Below, in pieces: positions 1 through 7,810 of a stretch of DNA of 64,000 bases. The notes under the pieces were generated by a model that saw only the letters and a list, made by a program, of their open reading frames with translations, was not told the DNA's origin and did not search any database. The stretch is from Alicycliphilus denitrificans_A (lineage in GTDB: Bacteria > Pseudomonadota > Gammaproteobacteria > Burkholderiales > Burkholderiaceae_C): contig NZ_CP126239.1 in the NCBI RefSeq assembly GCF_044792555.1, positions 124,001 through 188,000 of the forward strand. Direction: 5' to 3'. Each line of letters begins with the position of its first letter. The first letter of the stretch is position 1. A program made the position numbers and the translations under genes.

Positions 1-212
1 CTATGCACCAGCATGTCTGGTCAGAGTGAATCGGCTGGATACCACGTTGATGCGCTATCCAATGGTGGATCAAAGGTCTCATTCCGACGATTGGCCATGG
101 CTGCCGGAACGGACTGGCAGTTGGCACCGCACCAATGCCGTAGAACTTACGCGCGCAACATTGTGGAGTCGCGCATGGGGCGCTCCTCGCTTGTATTCCT
201 CAAATGGCAGTT

Positions 213-239
213 TGGGCTGCTGCCGGTTTCGATGACACC
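213..239 (+). repeat. Left inverted repeat of the IS3-family element
   Basis: It begins TGGGCTGCTGCCGGTT and matches the reverse complement of 1425-1451 with a few mismatches. The 3-bp target repeat GTT precedes it. Confidence 0.9.
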
Positions 240-273
240 TTGTTAAGGTGGAAGATGAAACCGGAGGTGGTTC

Positions 274-567
274 ATGGAGAGAAGAAGGACATTCAGCCGC
301 GAGTTCAAGCTCGAGGCGGTCAGGCTGGTCACCGAGCGTGGCGTGGCTGTGGCCCAGGCAGCCAAGGACCTGGACGTTCACGAGAACGTGCTGCGCAAGT
401 GGGTTCGTGAGTTGCGAGAGGAGCCCCAGGAGGCGTTCCCTGGCAACGGCAAGCAGAAGGCCCAGGACGCGGAGATAGCGCGACTGCGCAAGGAGGTTGC
501 CAAGCTCAAGATGGAGCGCGACATCCTGAAAAAAGCCGCGGCCTACTTCGCGAAGGAGTCGATGTGA
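274..567 (+). CDS. IS3-family transposase OrfA
   Basis: This 97-residue protein has an N-terminal helix-turn-helix of the transposase-8 type (RRTFSREFKLEAVRLV, then HENVLRKW). A C-terminal leucine-zipper-like helix follows (EIARLRKEVAKLKMERDILKKA), which normally mediates oligomerisation. The start ATG at 274 has a GGAGG-type site just upstream (around 263-267). A run of six A followed by G at 529-535 near the end is the likely -1 slippage region that would make the OrfAB fusion transposase. In the OrfA frame it reads AAA-AAA-G rather than the textbook A-AAA-AAG, so the exact slip site is uncertain. OrfA alone binds the ends and tempers transposition in this family. Confidence 0.93.
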   Translation: MERRRTFSREFKLEAVRLVTERGVAVAQAAKDLDVHENVLRKWVRELREEPQEAFPGNGKQKAQDAEIARLRKEVAKLKMERDILKKAAAYFAKESM

Positions 568-1421
568 AGTTCGGCTTCGTGGCGAAACACCGAGGGGCCT
601 GGCCGGTCAATCTGATGTGCGAGGCGCTCGGTGTCTCGCGGGGTGGCTTCTACGCGTGGCTCACACGGCCCAGGAGCCAGCGCAGCCTCAGCGATGAAGT
701 GCTGGGCGCGCAGGTCCACCAGAGCTTCGTGCGCAGCGACCGCACCTACGGCGCGCGCCGTGTGTGGCACGACGTGTTGGAGCAAGGTCAAGCCTGTGGT
801 CTGCACCGCATCGAGCGACTCATGCGAGAGCAGGCACTACGAGCCAGGCCCCGACGACGTGGACTGCCCAAGGACCGGGGCACGCGCAGCGCGGTGGCCG
901 ATAACGTGCTGGACCGCCAGTTCCGGGCCGATGGCCCGAACCAGAAGTGGGTAGCCGACTTCACCTACATCTGGACAGCCGAGGGCTGGCTGTACGTGGC
1001 GGCGGTGCTGGACCTGTACTCGCGGCGCATCGTGGGCTGGTCGATGCAGGAGAGCATGACCTCGCAGCTCGTGGTGGATGCGCTGATGATGGCCGTGTGG
1101 CGGCGAGGCAAGCCGGTGGCCTTGTTGCATCACTCGGACCAGGGTAGCCAGTACACCAGCGAGCACTTCCAGAAGCTGCTGGATGAACAAGGCATCACTT
1201 GCAGCATGAGCCGGGCCGGTGAGGTCTGGGACAACTCGGCCATGGAGAGCTTCTTCAGCTCCCTCAAGACCGAGCGCACGGCCAGGAAGGTGTACCGCAC
1301 ACGAGGGCAGGCCCGTTCAGATGTGTTCGACTACATCGAGTGCTTCTACAACCCGACGCGCCGGCATTCGACGCTCGGCTATCTCAGTCCCGTACAGTTC
1401 GAGAAAGCTCAAGAAGCTTAG
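564..1421 (+). CDS. IS3-family transposase OrfB (DDE/rve integrase domain)
   Basis: This 285-residue protein opens with GTG at 564, overlapping the OrfA stop. An HTH_21-like region (YGARRVWHDVL) leads into the retroviral-integrase-type catalytic domain. The DDE residues can be seen: Asp in WVADFTYIW near residue 130, Asp in HHSDQGSQYTS, and Glu in NSAMESFFSSLKTE, followed by RRHSTLGYLSP near the C-terminus. It catalyses strand transfer and is normally made as a frameshift fusion with OrfA. It is full length with no internal stops. Confidence 0.95.
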   Translation: MKFGFVAKHRGAWPVNLMCEALGVSRGGFYAWLTRPRSQRSLSDEVLGAQVHQSFVRSDRTYGARRVWHDVLEQGQACGLHRIERLMREQALRARPRRRGLPKDRGTRSAVADNVLDRQFRADGPNQKWVADFTYIWTAEGWLYVAAVLDLYSRRIVGWSMQESMTSQLVVDALMMAVWRRGKPVALLHHSDQGSQYTSEHFQKLLDEQGITCSMSRAGEVWDNSAMESFFSSLKTERTARKVYRTRGQARSDVFDYIECFYNPTRRHSTLGYLSPVQFEKAQEA

Positions 1422-1424
1422 GTC

Positions 1425-1451
1425 GGTGTCAACGGAACCGGCAGCAGCCCA
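1425..1451 (-). repeat. Right inverted repeat of the IS3-family element
   Basis: Its reverse complement begins TGGGCTGCTGCCGGTT like the left end. The GTT target repeat follows at 1452-1454. Confidence 0.9.
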
Positions 1452-1978
1452 GTTCAAACATTCCAGCATGAGCATGACCCAGTTGTATGCGTCCAACCCA
1501 ATGCAGGATGCATCGCTGTTCGATGAAGTTCTGGAGGAGATGACCAACTTCAAGGTGGACTTGATTGAGTCTTGGCTTGGGGATCAGCCTTTGAGCGGCG
1601 GAGCCGGGCACGAAATCAAAAAGGCGCGCGCGATTGCCTTGAAAAGTCGCACGGCATTGTTGGCGGAGACGGCGCCTCAAGTTCACATCCGTGCTACCGG
1701 CCACGGGTGGTGCTTGGCCCAGGAAAAAGGATGCGGAGGCGCGGGATTGTATGAAACAACCCGATGTGTGGGATGTAAGAACGGTGTGATTGATCAGTCG
1801 TTTGCGGACGTCTGGAGAGGTATCTATGACCAACAAAACGAATTGCTGGCCATTGACGATGCGGGGCCAGCGGTCAAGCAACGCGCTGAGCGTGACGTTC
1901 AATGGGCGCGCCAGGTCATGGTGGATCTCGGGGTGCTCCCACAAGCGTCGTGTGAGTCAAATTTGAGCGGAGCTTCAA

Positions 1979-2380
1979 ATGAATGATCCCAAGGCTCGTA
2001 GTCGAAAGAAAACTGTTGATGAAATTCAACGGGCCATTGTGCAATTGCAGGCTGACCAAGGCAAGCTGTCCATCTCTGCGGTTGCCAAGTTGGCTGAAGT
2101 CACCCCTGGACTGATTCACAACACATACCCTGACCTCGCCGAGAAAATTCGAGGCCTGGTGGGCAAGGCGACGCGCGCCCAGCGCGACGCCAAGCATGAC
2201 GCACTGGTTCATGAGCGCGAGGTAAACCGCGCTCTAAGGCAGGAACTCGCTGAGACGCGTGCGGACTTGTCAAAGCTTGCGTCGATCAATCAAGTGCTTG
2301 TCCATGAAGTGGCCTTGCTCAAGGGCATGGCCACGGGGAAGGTGGTCTCGATTCTTCAACCCAAAGGCACAGGCATTTAG
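1979..2380 (+). CDS. Small recombinase-associated HTH/coiled-coil protein
   Basis: This is a 133-residue basic protein. Residues about 10-60 resemble a TetR-N or KfrA-like helix-turn-helix (ISAVAKLAEVTPGLIHNTYPDL). Residues about 70-115 form a heptad-rich coiled coil (ALRQELAETRADLSKLASINQVLVHE). The ATG at 1979 lies inside the last codons of the disrupted recombinase, an ATGAATGA overlap that implies translational coupling. It is probably an accessory factor of that recombinase, comparable in position to TnpC of Tn554 or GmtX of gamma-mobile trios. That comparison rests on gene order and size, not on a confirmed match. The IS insertion upstream may be polar on it. Confidence 0.7.
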   Translation: MNDPKARSRKKTVDEIQRAIVQLQADQGKLSISAVAKLAEVTPGLIHNTYPDLAEKIRGLVGKATRAQRDAKHDALVHEREVNRALRQELAETRADLSKLASINQVLVHEVALLKGMATGKVVSILQPKGTGI

Positions 2381-2964
2381 TCATGTTCGCTCTGGTTGGT
2401 GGCAATAATTTTTACGTTAGTTGGTCTTGACCTATGAGATGGGAGACTGCACTCGGCCAAGAGCGACCAACTGATGTGAGAACCCGAGCGGCAGTTTGAG
2501 GCTGGTTGCGGACGACCGCCGCCAAGTTTGTGAATGGCCGCAATGTTTATCAACAGTCACTCGCACCTACGGTGTCCAGAGGACGGCAGCGCCGCCCATA
2601 CAAGTCTCTCACCAGGGCGGAGCCTGCGGGATGTCACATTCAACTTGAGAACCAGAGAAACATGCCATCGACTTGCATACGCCGGCGACCTCTTGCGAAT
2701 AAGGTATCAATCCAAATCGCCGTCATCTGCAAGGCGCGAACGCACCATCCGCAGTAAGCGTCGCCCCTTTTTGCATGGTTGATCGCAGTCGGTGAGGTAA
2801 ACAAGCGCTGGGTGCCCGCGCTGCTGATGTGAAACATTGACTTTGTTCGATGAGCCAACACGCGGAACACCCTCTGCTGCGTGCGCCTTTGACTTCGCGA
2901 GCACATCAGCCGAAGCACTGGTCCGGTGGCGACAAAAAAGATATCAAGAAAGTTTGTGTTCATT
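2381..2964. other. Gene-poor stretch between the recombinase remnant and module A
   Basis: I see no convincing gene in these roughly 580 bases. The short open frames on both strands lack start sites, domain motifs or coding bias. The local AT content is higher around 2400-2420. It may hold the element boundary or attachment site of the disrupted recombinase, but no clear repeat could be assigned. Confidence 0.5.
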
Positions 2965-2992
2965 GGAATACCAGCCCGGCGCTCACCGTCTA
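2965..2992 (+). promoter_or_regulatory. ECF-sigma-type promoter for the module A sigma operon
   Basis: GGAATA (2965-2970), 16 bp, then CGTCTA (2987-2992). The same elements with the same spacing recur at 22384-22411 and, on the minus strand, 32258-32285. It sits about 73 bp upstream of the gene at 3065, whose operon includes the sigma factor at 3809, so autoregulation is likely. Confidence 0.72.
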
Positions 2993-3064
2993 CCCACATG
3001 AAGGAACCTGAAGGTCCCTCCGCTGGCCCCACCTCAACGACGCTTTCCAATCTCAGGATCAACC

Positions 3065-3496
3065 ATGTTCAAGACCCTCGTACTTGCCGCCACCGCCTTG
3101 ACTCTCGCCGCTGGCAGCGTCTCTGCCGCCCCTCTCGACGACGCCCGCACGCACTTTCAGGCCATCGCCTCGGGTGATACGCAGATCGTCATGCGCGCTT
3201 ACGCCGACCAGGCTCAGCTGAACTGGGTGGGCGGTCCGCTGGATGGTACGTATGCCACCACAGAGAGCATCCGCGCCACCTGGGAGAAGTTTGGCAAAGC
3301 GGTTGGCCCCTTGAAACTCACCGTGGGCCAGATCGACGAGTCGGCCAACCCCAAGGGATCCACCGTGTCCGCCAACGTGGTGTTTGAGGGAAAGATGCCC
3401 ATCAAGGTGCGCTATGTGCTGACCTTCCGCGAAGGCAAGATCGTCAGCGAAACCTGGCAGATCGACCCCAAGCTGGCCGTGGCCGCAGCCTACTGA
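3065..3496 (+). CDS. Exported NTF2/SnoaL-like protein
   Basis: This 143-residue protein has a clear Sec signal peptide (MFKTLVLAATALTLAAGSVSAA, cleavage near residue 22). It is followed by a single NTF2-like cone domain: an ARTHFQAIASGD helix, the YATTESIRATWEKF segment, then strands ending in VRYVLTFREGKIVSETWQ. Proteins of this fold are often small periplasmic binding or stress proteins, and no catalytic residues can be assigned. It is the first gene behind the ECF promoter at 2965 and precedes the sigma/anti-sigma pair, so it is probably part of that sigma regulon. The ligand is unknown. Confidence 0.82.
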   Translation: MFKTLVLAATALTLAAGSVSAAPLDDARTHFQAIASGDTQIVMRAYADQAQLNWVGGPLDGTYATTESIRATWEKFGKAVGPLKLTVGQIDESANPKGSTVSANVVFEGKMPIKVRYVLTFREGKIVSETWQIDPKLAVAAAY

Positions 3497-3540
3497 CATG
3501 GCAGACAAGTCATCAGCTTGACGAACCGCCAACGACTGCC

Positions 3541-3759
3541 ATGAAACACCCCACCTCCTTGGCCAGCGTGCTTGTTGCAACGGCATCGCTCATGGCTCCG
3601 CTTGCGCAGGCGATGACAGCCGGCCCACCGGCCACGCTGGTCGGTGTCGGACTGGTCGATGGAAAGGGCCAGCCGTTCTGCGCCTGTCAGGCTGTTCAAA
3701 AGCCTGGTGAGCGCGCCAATGACCACTTCAAGGTCATGTGGCAAATCGTCGTGGAGTGA
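3541..3759 (+). CDS. Small exported protein of unknown function
   Basis: This 72-residue frame has a plausible signal peptide (MKHPTSLASVLVATASLMAPLAQA) and a short mature part of about 48 residues. The mature part contains a Cys pair (FCACQ) and ends in FKVMWQIVVE. It lies between the NTF2-like gene and the sigma gene on the same strand, 44 bp after the former. I do not recognise the family. The signal peptide and operon position argue for a real gene, while short length and competing frames argue caution. Confidence 0.5.
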   Translation: MKHPTSLASVLVATASLMAPLAQAMTAGPPATLVGVGLVDGKGQPFCACQAVQKPGERANDHFKVMWQIVVE

Positions 3760-3808
3760 CACCTGGCGATACCTCCAGAGCCCGCTGCGACCCAATTGGA
3801 CTGCGCCG

Positions 3809-4312
3809 ATGCACGAAGACACCCAATTCCTGGCCTGGCTGCCGCGCCTGCGCCGCTACGCGAGAGCGCTGGCGGGCAACCGCGAGGACGCCGACGATTT
3901 GGTGCAGGACACCCTGGAGCGGGCATGGACCAAGGCAGACAGGTGGCGCGGCGTGTCCGACATGCGCGCCTGGCTATTCAGCATGATGCACAACTTGTAC
4001 GTCGATGGCGTGCGTCGGCCCAAGCTCAGCACCGTGACGATGGACGAAGACACCCCCGAGGTGCCTTTGGCACCCACACAAGGCGATCGGCTGGCGGTGC
4101 TCGACCTGCAGGCCGCGCTCGATCTGTTGCCTGTGGAGCAGAAAGAGGTTCTGTTGCTGGTCGCGCTGGAAGACATGGCCTACGCCGATGTGGCACTGAC
4201 GCTGGGCATTCCCATCGGCACGGTCATGTCGCGCCTGTCGCGTGGCCGCGAGCGCTTGCGCGGGGTGATGGAAGGCCGTTCTGAGCCGGTGCGCTTGAAG
4301 GTTGTCAAATGA
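3809..4312 (+). CDS. ECF sigma factor (module A)
   Basis: This 167-residue RNA polymerase sigma factor has region 2 (RRYARALAGNREDADDLVQDTLERAW, with DMRAWLFSMMHN) and region 4 (LPVEQKEVLLLVALEDMAYADVALTLGIPIGTVMSRLSRGRERLR). The start was set at the ATG at 3809, because the frame continues upstream but homology begins with HEDTQFLAWLPRLRRYAR. Region 4, which reads the -35 element, is nearly identical to the sigma factor at 31274-31798, so both should recognise the same GGAATA -35. The cognate anti-sigma gene follows at 4331. The gene lies downstream of the ECF promoter at 2965. Confidence 0.93.
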   Translation: MHEDTQFLAWLPRLRRYARALAGNREDADDLVQDTLERAWTKADRWRGVSDMRAWLFSMMHNLYVDGVRRPKLSTVTMDEDTPEVPLAPTQGDRLAVLDLQAALDLLPVEQKEVLLLVALEDMAYADVALTLGIPIGTVMSRLSRGRERLRGVMEGRSEPVRLKVVK

Positions 4313-4330
4313 ATCATCGAAGGGCTCGCC

Positions 4331-5233
4331 ATGAACGCTGAACTTCCCCCGTCCACCAACGCGCCGGTCACCGAAGCCGAACTGCAAGCCTTCGTCGACG
4401 GCCAACTGCCCCCAGCCCGCAAACTTGACATTGAAAGCTACCTGGCGACCCGGCCCGCAGAGGCGCTGCGGCTTGAGGCCTATCGGGCGCAGAAGCGCGG
4501 ACTGCATGCCTTGTTCGACCCTGTGCTGAACGAGCCGTTGCCACAACGCCTGCGGGCGTCTGCCCGACCTCGCATCGCCTCTCAAACCCCTTGGTACCTG
4601 CAACGCCTGGTCGCCGGGCTGGCCATTGCGGTCGTCAGTGGCGCGGCGGGGTGGGGACTGCGCGGCGGTTTGCCGACGTCTGGCACAGGCGACTCAGCGC
4701 AGCTGGCTGCGGTGACGGCGACGCCAGGTGCAGTCACGCGGGCGTCGACCAACGAATTCACGCAACGTGCCGCGGTGGCCCACGCGGTGTACAGCCCAGA
4801 TGCCCGGCGCGCGGTCGAGATCGACGCAGCGAACGAGGACCAATTGGTGGCCTGGTTGTCCAAACGCATGGGCGCACCGATGAAGCCACCCCATTTGCAG
4901 GCCCAGGGCTACACGTTGGAGGGTGGGCGCTTGTTGCCGGGCGGGCAGGGGCCGGTGGCGCAGTTCATGTACCGCAACGAGGGGGGCAACAAGCTCACGC
5001 TGTATGTGTCCAACGACGTCGGTGACATTGGAAGTGCCGGTGGATGGAGCCCGGCGGTAAGAGCTGAACCAACCAATGACACCGCCGCCTTCCGTTTTGC
5101 TCAAGAGGGCGCAATCAACGTCTTCTACTGGGTCGACGGACCGTTTGGCTACGCGCTGTCATCCGATGCCGACCGCAGTGTGTTGGCCCGGGTGTCGACC
5201 GAGGTGTACCGGCAGTTAGGCGTCTCTCGCTGA
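4331..5233 (+). CDS. Transmembrane anti-sigma factor (module A)
   Basis: This is a 300-residue protein. Its cytoplasmic N-terminus of about 90 residues (VTEAELQAFVDGQLPPARKLDIESYL) resembles RsiW-type anti-sigma factors. One membrane segment follows (LVAGLAIAVVSGAAGWGL, about residues 96-113). A periplasmic domain of about 185 residues comes next, with TQRAAVAHAVYSPDARRAVE and ending near INVFYWVDGPFGYALSS. It lacks the HxxxCxxC zinc motif of ZAS proteins. It is paralogous along its whole length to the protein at 30436-31272. By family role it would hold the 3809 sigma factor at the membrane and release it on a periplasmic signal. Confidence 0.88.
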   Translation: MNAELPPSTNAPVTEAELQAFVDGQLPPARKLDIESYLATRPAEALRLEAYRAQKRGLHALFDPVLNEPLPQRLRASARPRIASQTPWYLQRLVAGLAIAVVSGAAGWGLRGGLPTSGTGDSAQLAAVTATPGAVTRASTNEFTQRAAVAHAVYSPDARRAVEIDAANEDQLVAWLSKRMGAPMKPPHLQAQGYTLEGGRLLPGGQGPVAQFMYRNEGGNKLTLYVSNDVGDIGSAGGWSPAVRAEPTNDTAAFRFAQEGAINVFYWVDGPFGYALSSDADRSVLARVSTEVYRQLGVSR

Positions 5234-5279
5234 GGGGCCCTGAGGCCAGCCCGGTGCTGCCGTTGTTTGCTTGCGGCAT

Positions 5280-5311
5280 GGAATCAAACGCGGCGCAGCG
5301 CGCTCTTGATC
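5280..5311 (+). promoter_or_regulatory. Second-type ECF promoter-like motif upstream of the Tat beta-propeller gene
   Basis: GGAATC (5280-5285), 16 bp, then GCTCTTGATC (5302-5311). An element of identical layout lies at 7242-7273 before the nonsense-mutated sigma gene. The shared -35-like box with a distinct downstream box suggests a separate ECF sigma, possibly the 7277 gene itself. It lies 112 bp before the ATG at 5423. Confidence 0.5.
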
Positions 5312-5422
5312 GTTTAGGCGCTGTTACACCACCTTCGTTTTCTTCAAGGTACTGCCCACGCAAGGGCAGACCGTCTTGTTTTCTGTCTTGCTCTTCTGCA
5401 ACCCATCAACTCAAAGGCATCC

Positions 5423-6850
5423 ATGAGTACCCAACGCCGCGACATCCTCAAGTTTTCCCTGGCAGCGGCCACCGCCGCAGCGTTGCCCGCCGGCCCGAGC
5501 CTGGCCCAGGCCCAGACCCCGACGCCCGCACCAACACCAGCAACAACGCTGGCGCCCGGCACAGCGGGCAGCAACATCGACCCGCGTGACCGCGTCTTCA
5601 TCACCAACGAAGACTCCAACACCTTGGTGGTCATCGACCCCAAGACCAACACCGTCGAGTCGACGATCAACCTGACCAGCTTTGACGAAGACCCTCGTCC
5701 CCCGTTTCGCTTTGTGACGGCCGGCGTGGCGCCAACGCACGCGGCGATGGTCCACAAGCCGCTGTACCACGGCTGTATCGATGCGCACGGCGCGGTGCCG
5801 TCGCCCGATGGCCGGTTGCTGGCCACCAGCGGGCGCGGCTCCAGCAACATTTATCTGATCGACGCCGAGCAGCGCCGCGTCATCGGCAACACACCCAACC
5901 CTGCGTCTGGGCCCACCACCAACCCCGAGCGCCTGAGTAGTGGCCTGCTGCTGGGCCGCGAACCGCACGAGCCCACTTTCACGCGCAACGGCCGCGAGCT
6001 GTGGGTCACGCTGCGCGGTGAAGACCGCATTGCCATCGTCGGCGTCGATCGTGCCGTTCGCCAGCTCAAGGGGGCCGACAGCCCGGGCTCCAGCGCGGTT
6101 CGCCAATACCTGCCCACGCTGAGCGGCCCGGCGCAGGTGTGGTTCAACCGTGAGGGTACGTTGGCCTTTGTGGCCAGCCAGAAGGTGTCGAAGATCGACG
6201 TGTTCCGCGTCAACCCCGGCGCGGATGGCCACAGCCAACCGCAGCGGCTGACCACGCTGGACATCAGCGCACAGGACAAACCCGGCTTCACGCCCTTCAT
6301 GAAGACCACACCCGACGGTGCCGAGGTGTGGTTCTCGCACAAGCTGGCTGATGCGGTGTCTTGCCGCTCGACGCAGGGTGGCTTCGACCTGATCGACACC
6401 GTGCCACTCGGCATGGGCGCTCGGCCCAACCACGTTGAGTTCGTGCGCAATGCGCGCGGCAGCGTGGTCTATGCCAGCCTGGCGCGCATCGACGATGGTG
6501 GCCCCGGCGGCGTGGCGTCGAGCCCGATCGCCATCATCGACCGCAGCGCTCCGGGCGGACAGCGCAAGGTGGTGGGCACCTTCTCCAGCCGTGGCCGCGA
6601 GTCGCACGGGTTGTGGACCAACCCCGAGAACACGCTGCTGTATGTGGCCCACGAACAGGACGAGCTGCCCGGCACGCCCAACGCGGGCCAGACCGTGTGC
6701 AGTGCATTTGATGTGAGCGACCCGCTGCGCCCGACCTTCATTGCGCAGATCCCCCTGGGCAATCTGACGCTGCCCTCTGGCGCGCTGCGCAACAAAAAGA
6801 GCATCAACCTCGTCTACGTGCGTGTGGGCGAGAAGGGCCAGACGGCATGA
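5423..6850 (+). CDS. Tat-exported YVTN-type beta-propeller protein
   Basis: This is a 475-residue protein with a twin-arginine signal (QRRDILKFSLAAATAAALPAG, processing near LAQA, residue 30). A seven-bladed-type propeller built of repeats such as DRVFITNEDSNTLVVIDPKTNT and GREPHEPTFTRNGRELWVTL follows. Its PHE-FTR-RGE segment is echoed in the 27085-28479 propeller, so the two are paralogues. Tat export suggests folding or cofactor loading before secretion. Known relatives are periplasmic and often sit next to c-type cytochromes or copper enzymes, but no enzymatic residues are evident. It starts a new transcription unit and overlaps the DUF305 gene by 4 bp (ATGA). Confidence 0.87.
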   Translation: MSTQRRDILKFSLAAATAAALPAGPSLAQAQTPTPAPTPATTLAPGTAGSNIDPRDRVFITNEDSNTLVVIDPKTNTVESTINLTSFDEDPRPPFRFVTAGVAPTHAAMVHKPLYHGCIDAHGAVPSPDGRLLATSGRGSSNIYLIDAEQRRVIGNTPNPASGPTTNPERLSSGLLLGREPHEPTFTRNGRELWVTLRGEDRIAIVGVDRAVRQLKGADSPGSSAVRQYLPTLSGPAQVWFNREGTLAFVASQKVSKIDVFRVNPGADGHSQPQRLTTLDISAQDKPGFTPFMKTTPDGAEVWFSHKLADAVSCRSTQGGFDLIDTVPLGMGARPNHVEFVRNARGSVVYASLARIDDGGPGGVASSPIAIIDRSAPGGQRKVVGTFSSRGRESHGLWTNPENTLLYVAHEQDELPGTPNAGQTVCSAFDVSDPLRPTFIAQIPLGNLTLPSGALRNKKSINLVYVRVGEKGQTA

Positions 6851-7206
6851 GCGGCGCGCACACCAGCCACGGCGCCAGCGCCGCGCACACCAGCGCATTC
6901 CAGCGGGATATGGACGAATCGATGGCCCGCATGATGCAGGCCATGCACAGCCCGGGCTACGCAGGCCAGGCCGACCAGGACTTTCTGGCGATGATGATTC
7001 CGCACCACGCCGGCGCTGTGGACATGGCGCGGCTGGTGTTGCAGCATGGGCGCGATCCTGTCACCCGGCAGTTGGCCGAGGAAATCATTGCCGGGCAGAC
7101 GGTGGAGATCCAGAGCATGCAACGCCGACTGCACACCCTGCAGCAGCGCACAGCCAAAGGTGCGGAAGCGGAATTTCCGTCGCTGGGTGGGACGCGGGGG
7201 CCTTGA
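6847..7206 (+). CDS. DUF305-family protein lacking an export signal
   Basis: This 119-residue protein carries the DUF305 core QDFLAMMIPHHAGAVDMARLVLQH and a C-terminal helix (LAEEIIAGQTVEIQSMQRRL). The MM-x2-HH-x4-M pattern is His/Met rich and is thought to bind copper in this ferritin-like family. The ATG at 6847 overlaps the propeller stop, so translation is coupled. Unlike the 26649 paralogue it has no recognisable signal peptide: its first 25 residues are His/Ser/Ala rich and polar. Either it is cytoplasmic or the true start is missed, though no better start fits in frame. Confidence 0.85.
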   Translation: MSGAHTSHGASAAHTSAFQRDMDESMARMMQAMHSPGYAGQADQDFLAMMIPHHAGAVDMARLVLQHGRDPVTRQLAEEIIAGQTVEIQSMQRRLHTLQQRTAKGAEAEFPSLGGTRGP

Positions 7207-7241
7207 TCGACAGCCCTAGGGAAAGTACCGATGAGCGCCAC

Positions 7242-7273
7242 GGAATGAACCAAGCCACGCAGCGCTCTTGATC
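7242..7273 (+). promoter_or_regulatory. Second-type ECF promoter-like motif abutting the 7277 sigma gene
   Basis: GGAATG (7242-7247), 16 bp, then GCTCTTGATC (7264-7273), the same layout as 5280-5311. If this is a promoter, transcription would begin at or next to the ATG at 7277 and give a leaderless or near-leaderless message. Otherwise the sigma start lies further in, or the motif is an operator. Confidence 0.45.
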
Positions 7274-7276
7274 ACC

Positions 7277-7810
7277 ATGCTGTTCCAGTCTGCCGAGTCC
7301 CGCTATAACCAATGGGTGCGTGAGCACTACCGTTTTTTGCTGCGCAGTGCGTGGGCGCTCACTGGTTCGCGCGCCATTGCCGAAGACGTGGTGCAAGACT
7401 GTTTTGCCAACGCCTGGAAGCACCGGGAGTAACTGCGCGACGCTGCGCTGGCACGGGCTTGGCTCTTTCAGATCATGCGCCGCGCCGCCTTTCGCCAGGC
7501 CGCACCCAGCATGCAGTCGCTGGACGATGAAGAGCAGCCCGAGCAAGCGGCGCCCGACGCGGGGCTGGACGACAAACTCGATGTCGTCAAGGCGCTCGCG
7601 CGCCTGGCGCCCATCCACCGCGAGGTGCTGGTGCTGTTTTATTTCGACGACATGCCCACCGCCCAGATGGCCGAGGCGCTGGAGATCGCGCCCGGCACGG
7701 TGTTGTCGCGCCTAGCCCGTGCGCGCGACGCTTTGAAGCTGGCCATGGGGGTACCTGCGACACCCAAGGCCGATGTCAACGTTACCCCGTTTCGCAGGAC
7801 CAAGACATGA
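7277..7810 (+). pseudogene. ECF sigma factor with in-frame TAA stop
   Basis: The frame encodes region 2 (LLRSAWALTGSRAIAEDVVQDCFANAWKHRE), a TAA stop at 7430-7432, then in the same frame LRDAALARAWLFQIMRR and region 4 (LARLAPIHREVLVLFYFDDMPTAQMAEALEIAPGTVLSRLARARDALK). Without the stop the protein would be 177 residues, normal for an ECF sigma. The codon sits where a Gln or similar residue would fit, so a single substitution such as CAA to TAA explains it. The rest of the frame is undamaged, which suggests a recent mutation or a base-call error. The overlapping anti-sigma gene at 7807 is intact. This sigma is divergent from the other two in the window. Confidence 0.8.

Larger units (their letters stand above)
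213..1451 (+). mobile_element. IS3-family insertion sequence, 1239 bp, complete
   Basis: Imperfect 27-bp inverted repeats lie at 213-239 and 1425-1451 (ends 5'-TGGGCTGCTGCCGG). They are flanked by a 3-bp direct repeat GTT at 210-212 and 1452-1454. The element holds two overlapping frames, OrfA (274-567) and OrfB (564-1421), with OrfB in the -1 frame as in IS3-family elements. Length, terminal repeats, 3-bp target duplication and DDE transposase all agree. Both frames are open, so it may be active. I cannot name the exact IS without a database. Confidence 0.93.
1..1986 (+). pseudogene. Tyrosine recombinase gene (5' end outside window), split by an IS3-family element
   Basis: The frame is open from base 1. 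It carries a box II motif HQCRRTYAR and runs to GSSLVFLKWQ before the insertion sequence starts at 213. Removing 213-1454 (the IS plus one GTT target copy) rejoins the frame as QFKHSSMSMTQLYA, which supplies the second catalytic His and the Tyr nucleophile nine residues later. This is the classic GH-x8-Y spacing of tyrosine recombinases. About 150 residues follow, with a Cys-rich patch (C-x6-C, then C-x2-C) that may bind zinc. The stop overlaps the next gene (1979) by 8 bp. The N-terminal half is off the window. The C-terminal extension plus small partner recall multi-recombinase elements such as Tn554 or gamma-mobile-trio types, but that assignment is a guess. As it stands the gene is disrupted. 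Confidence 0.85.
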
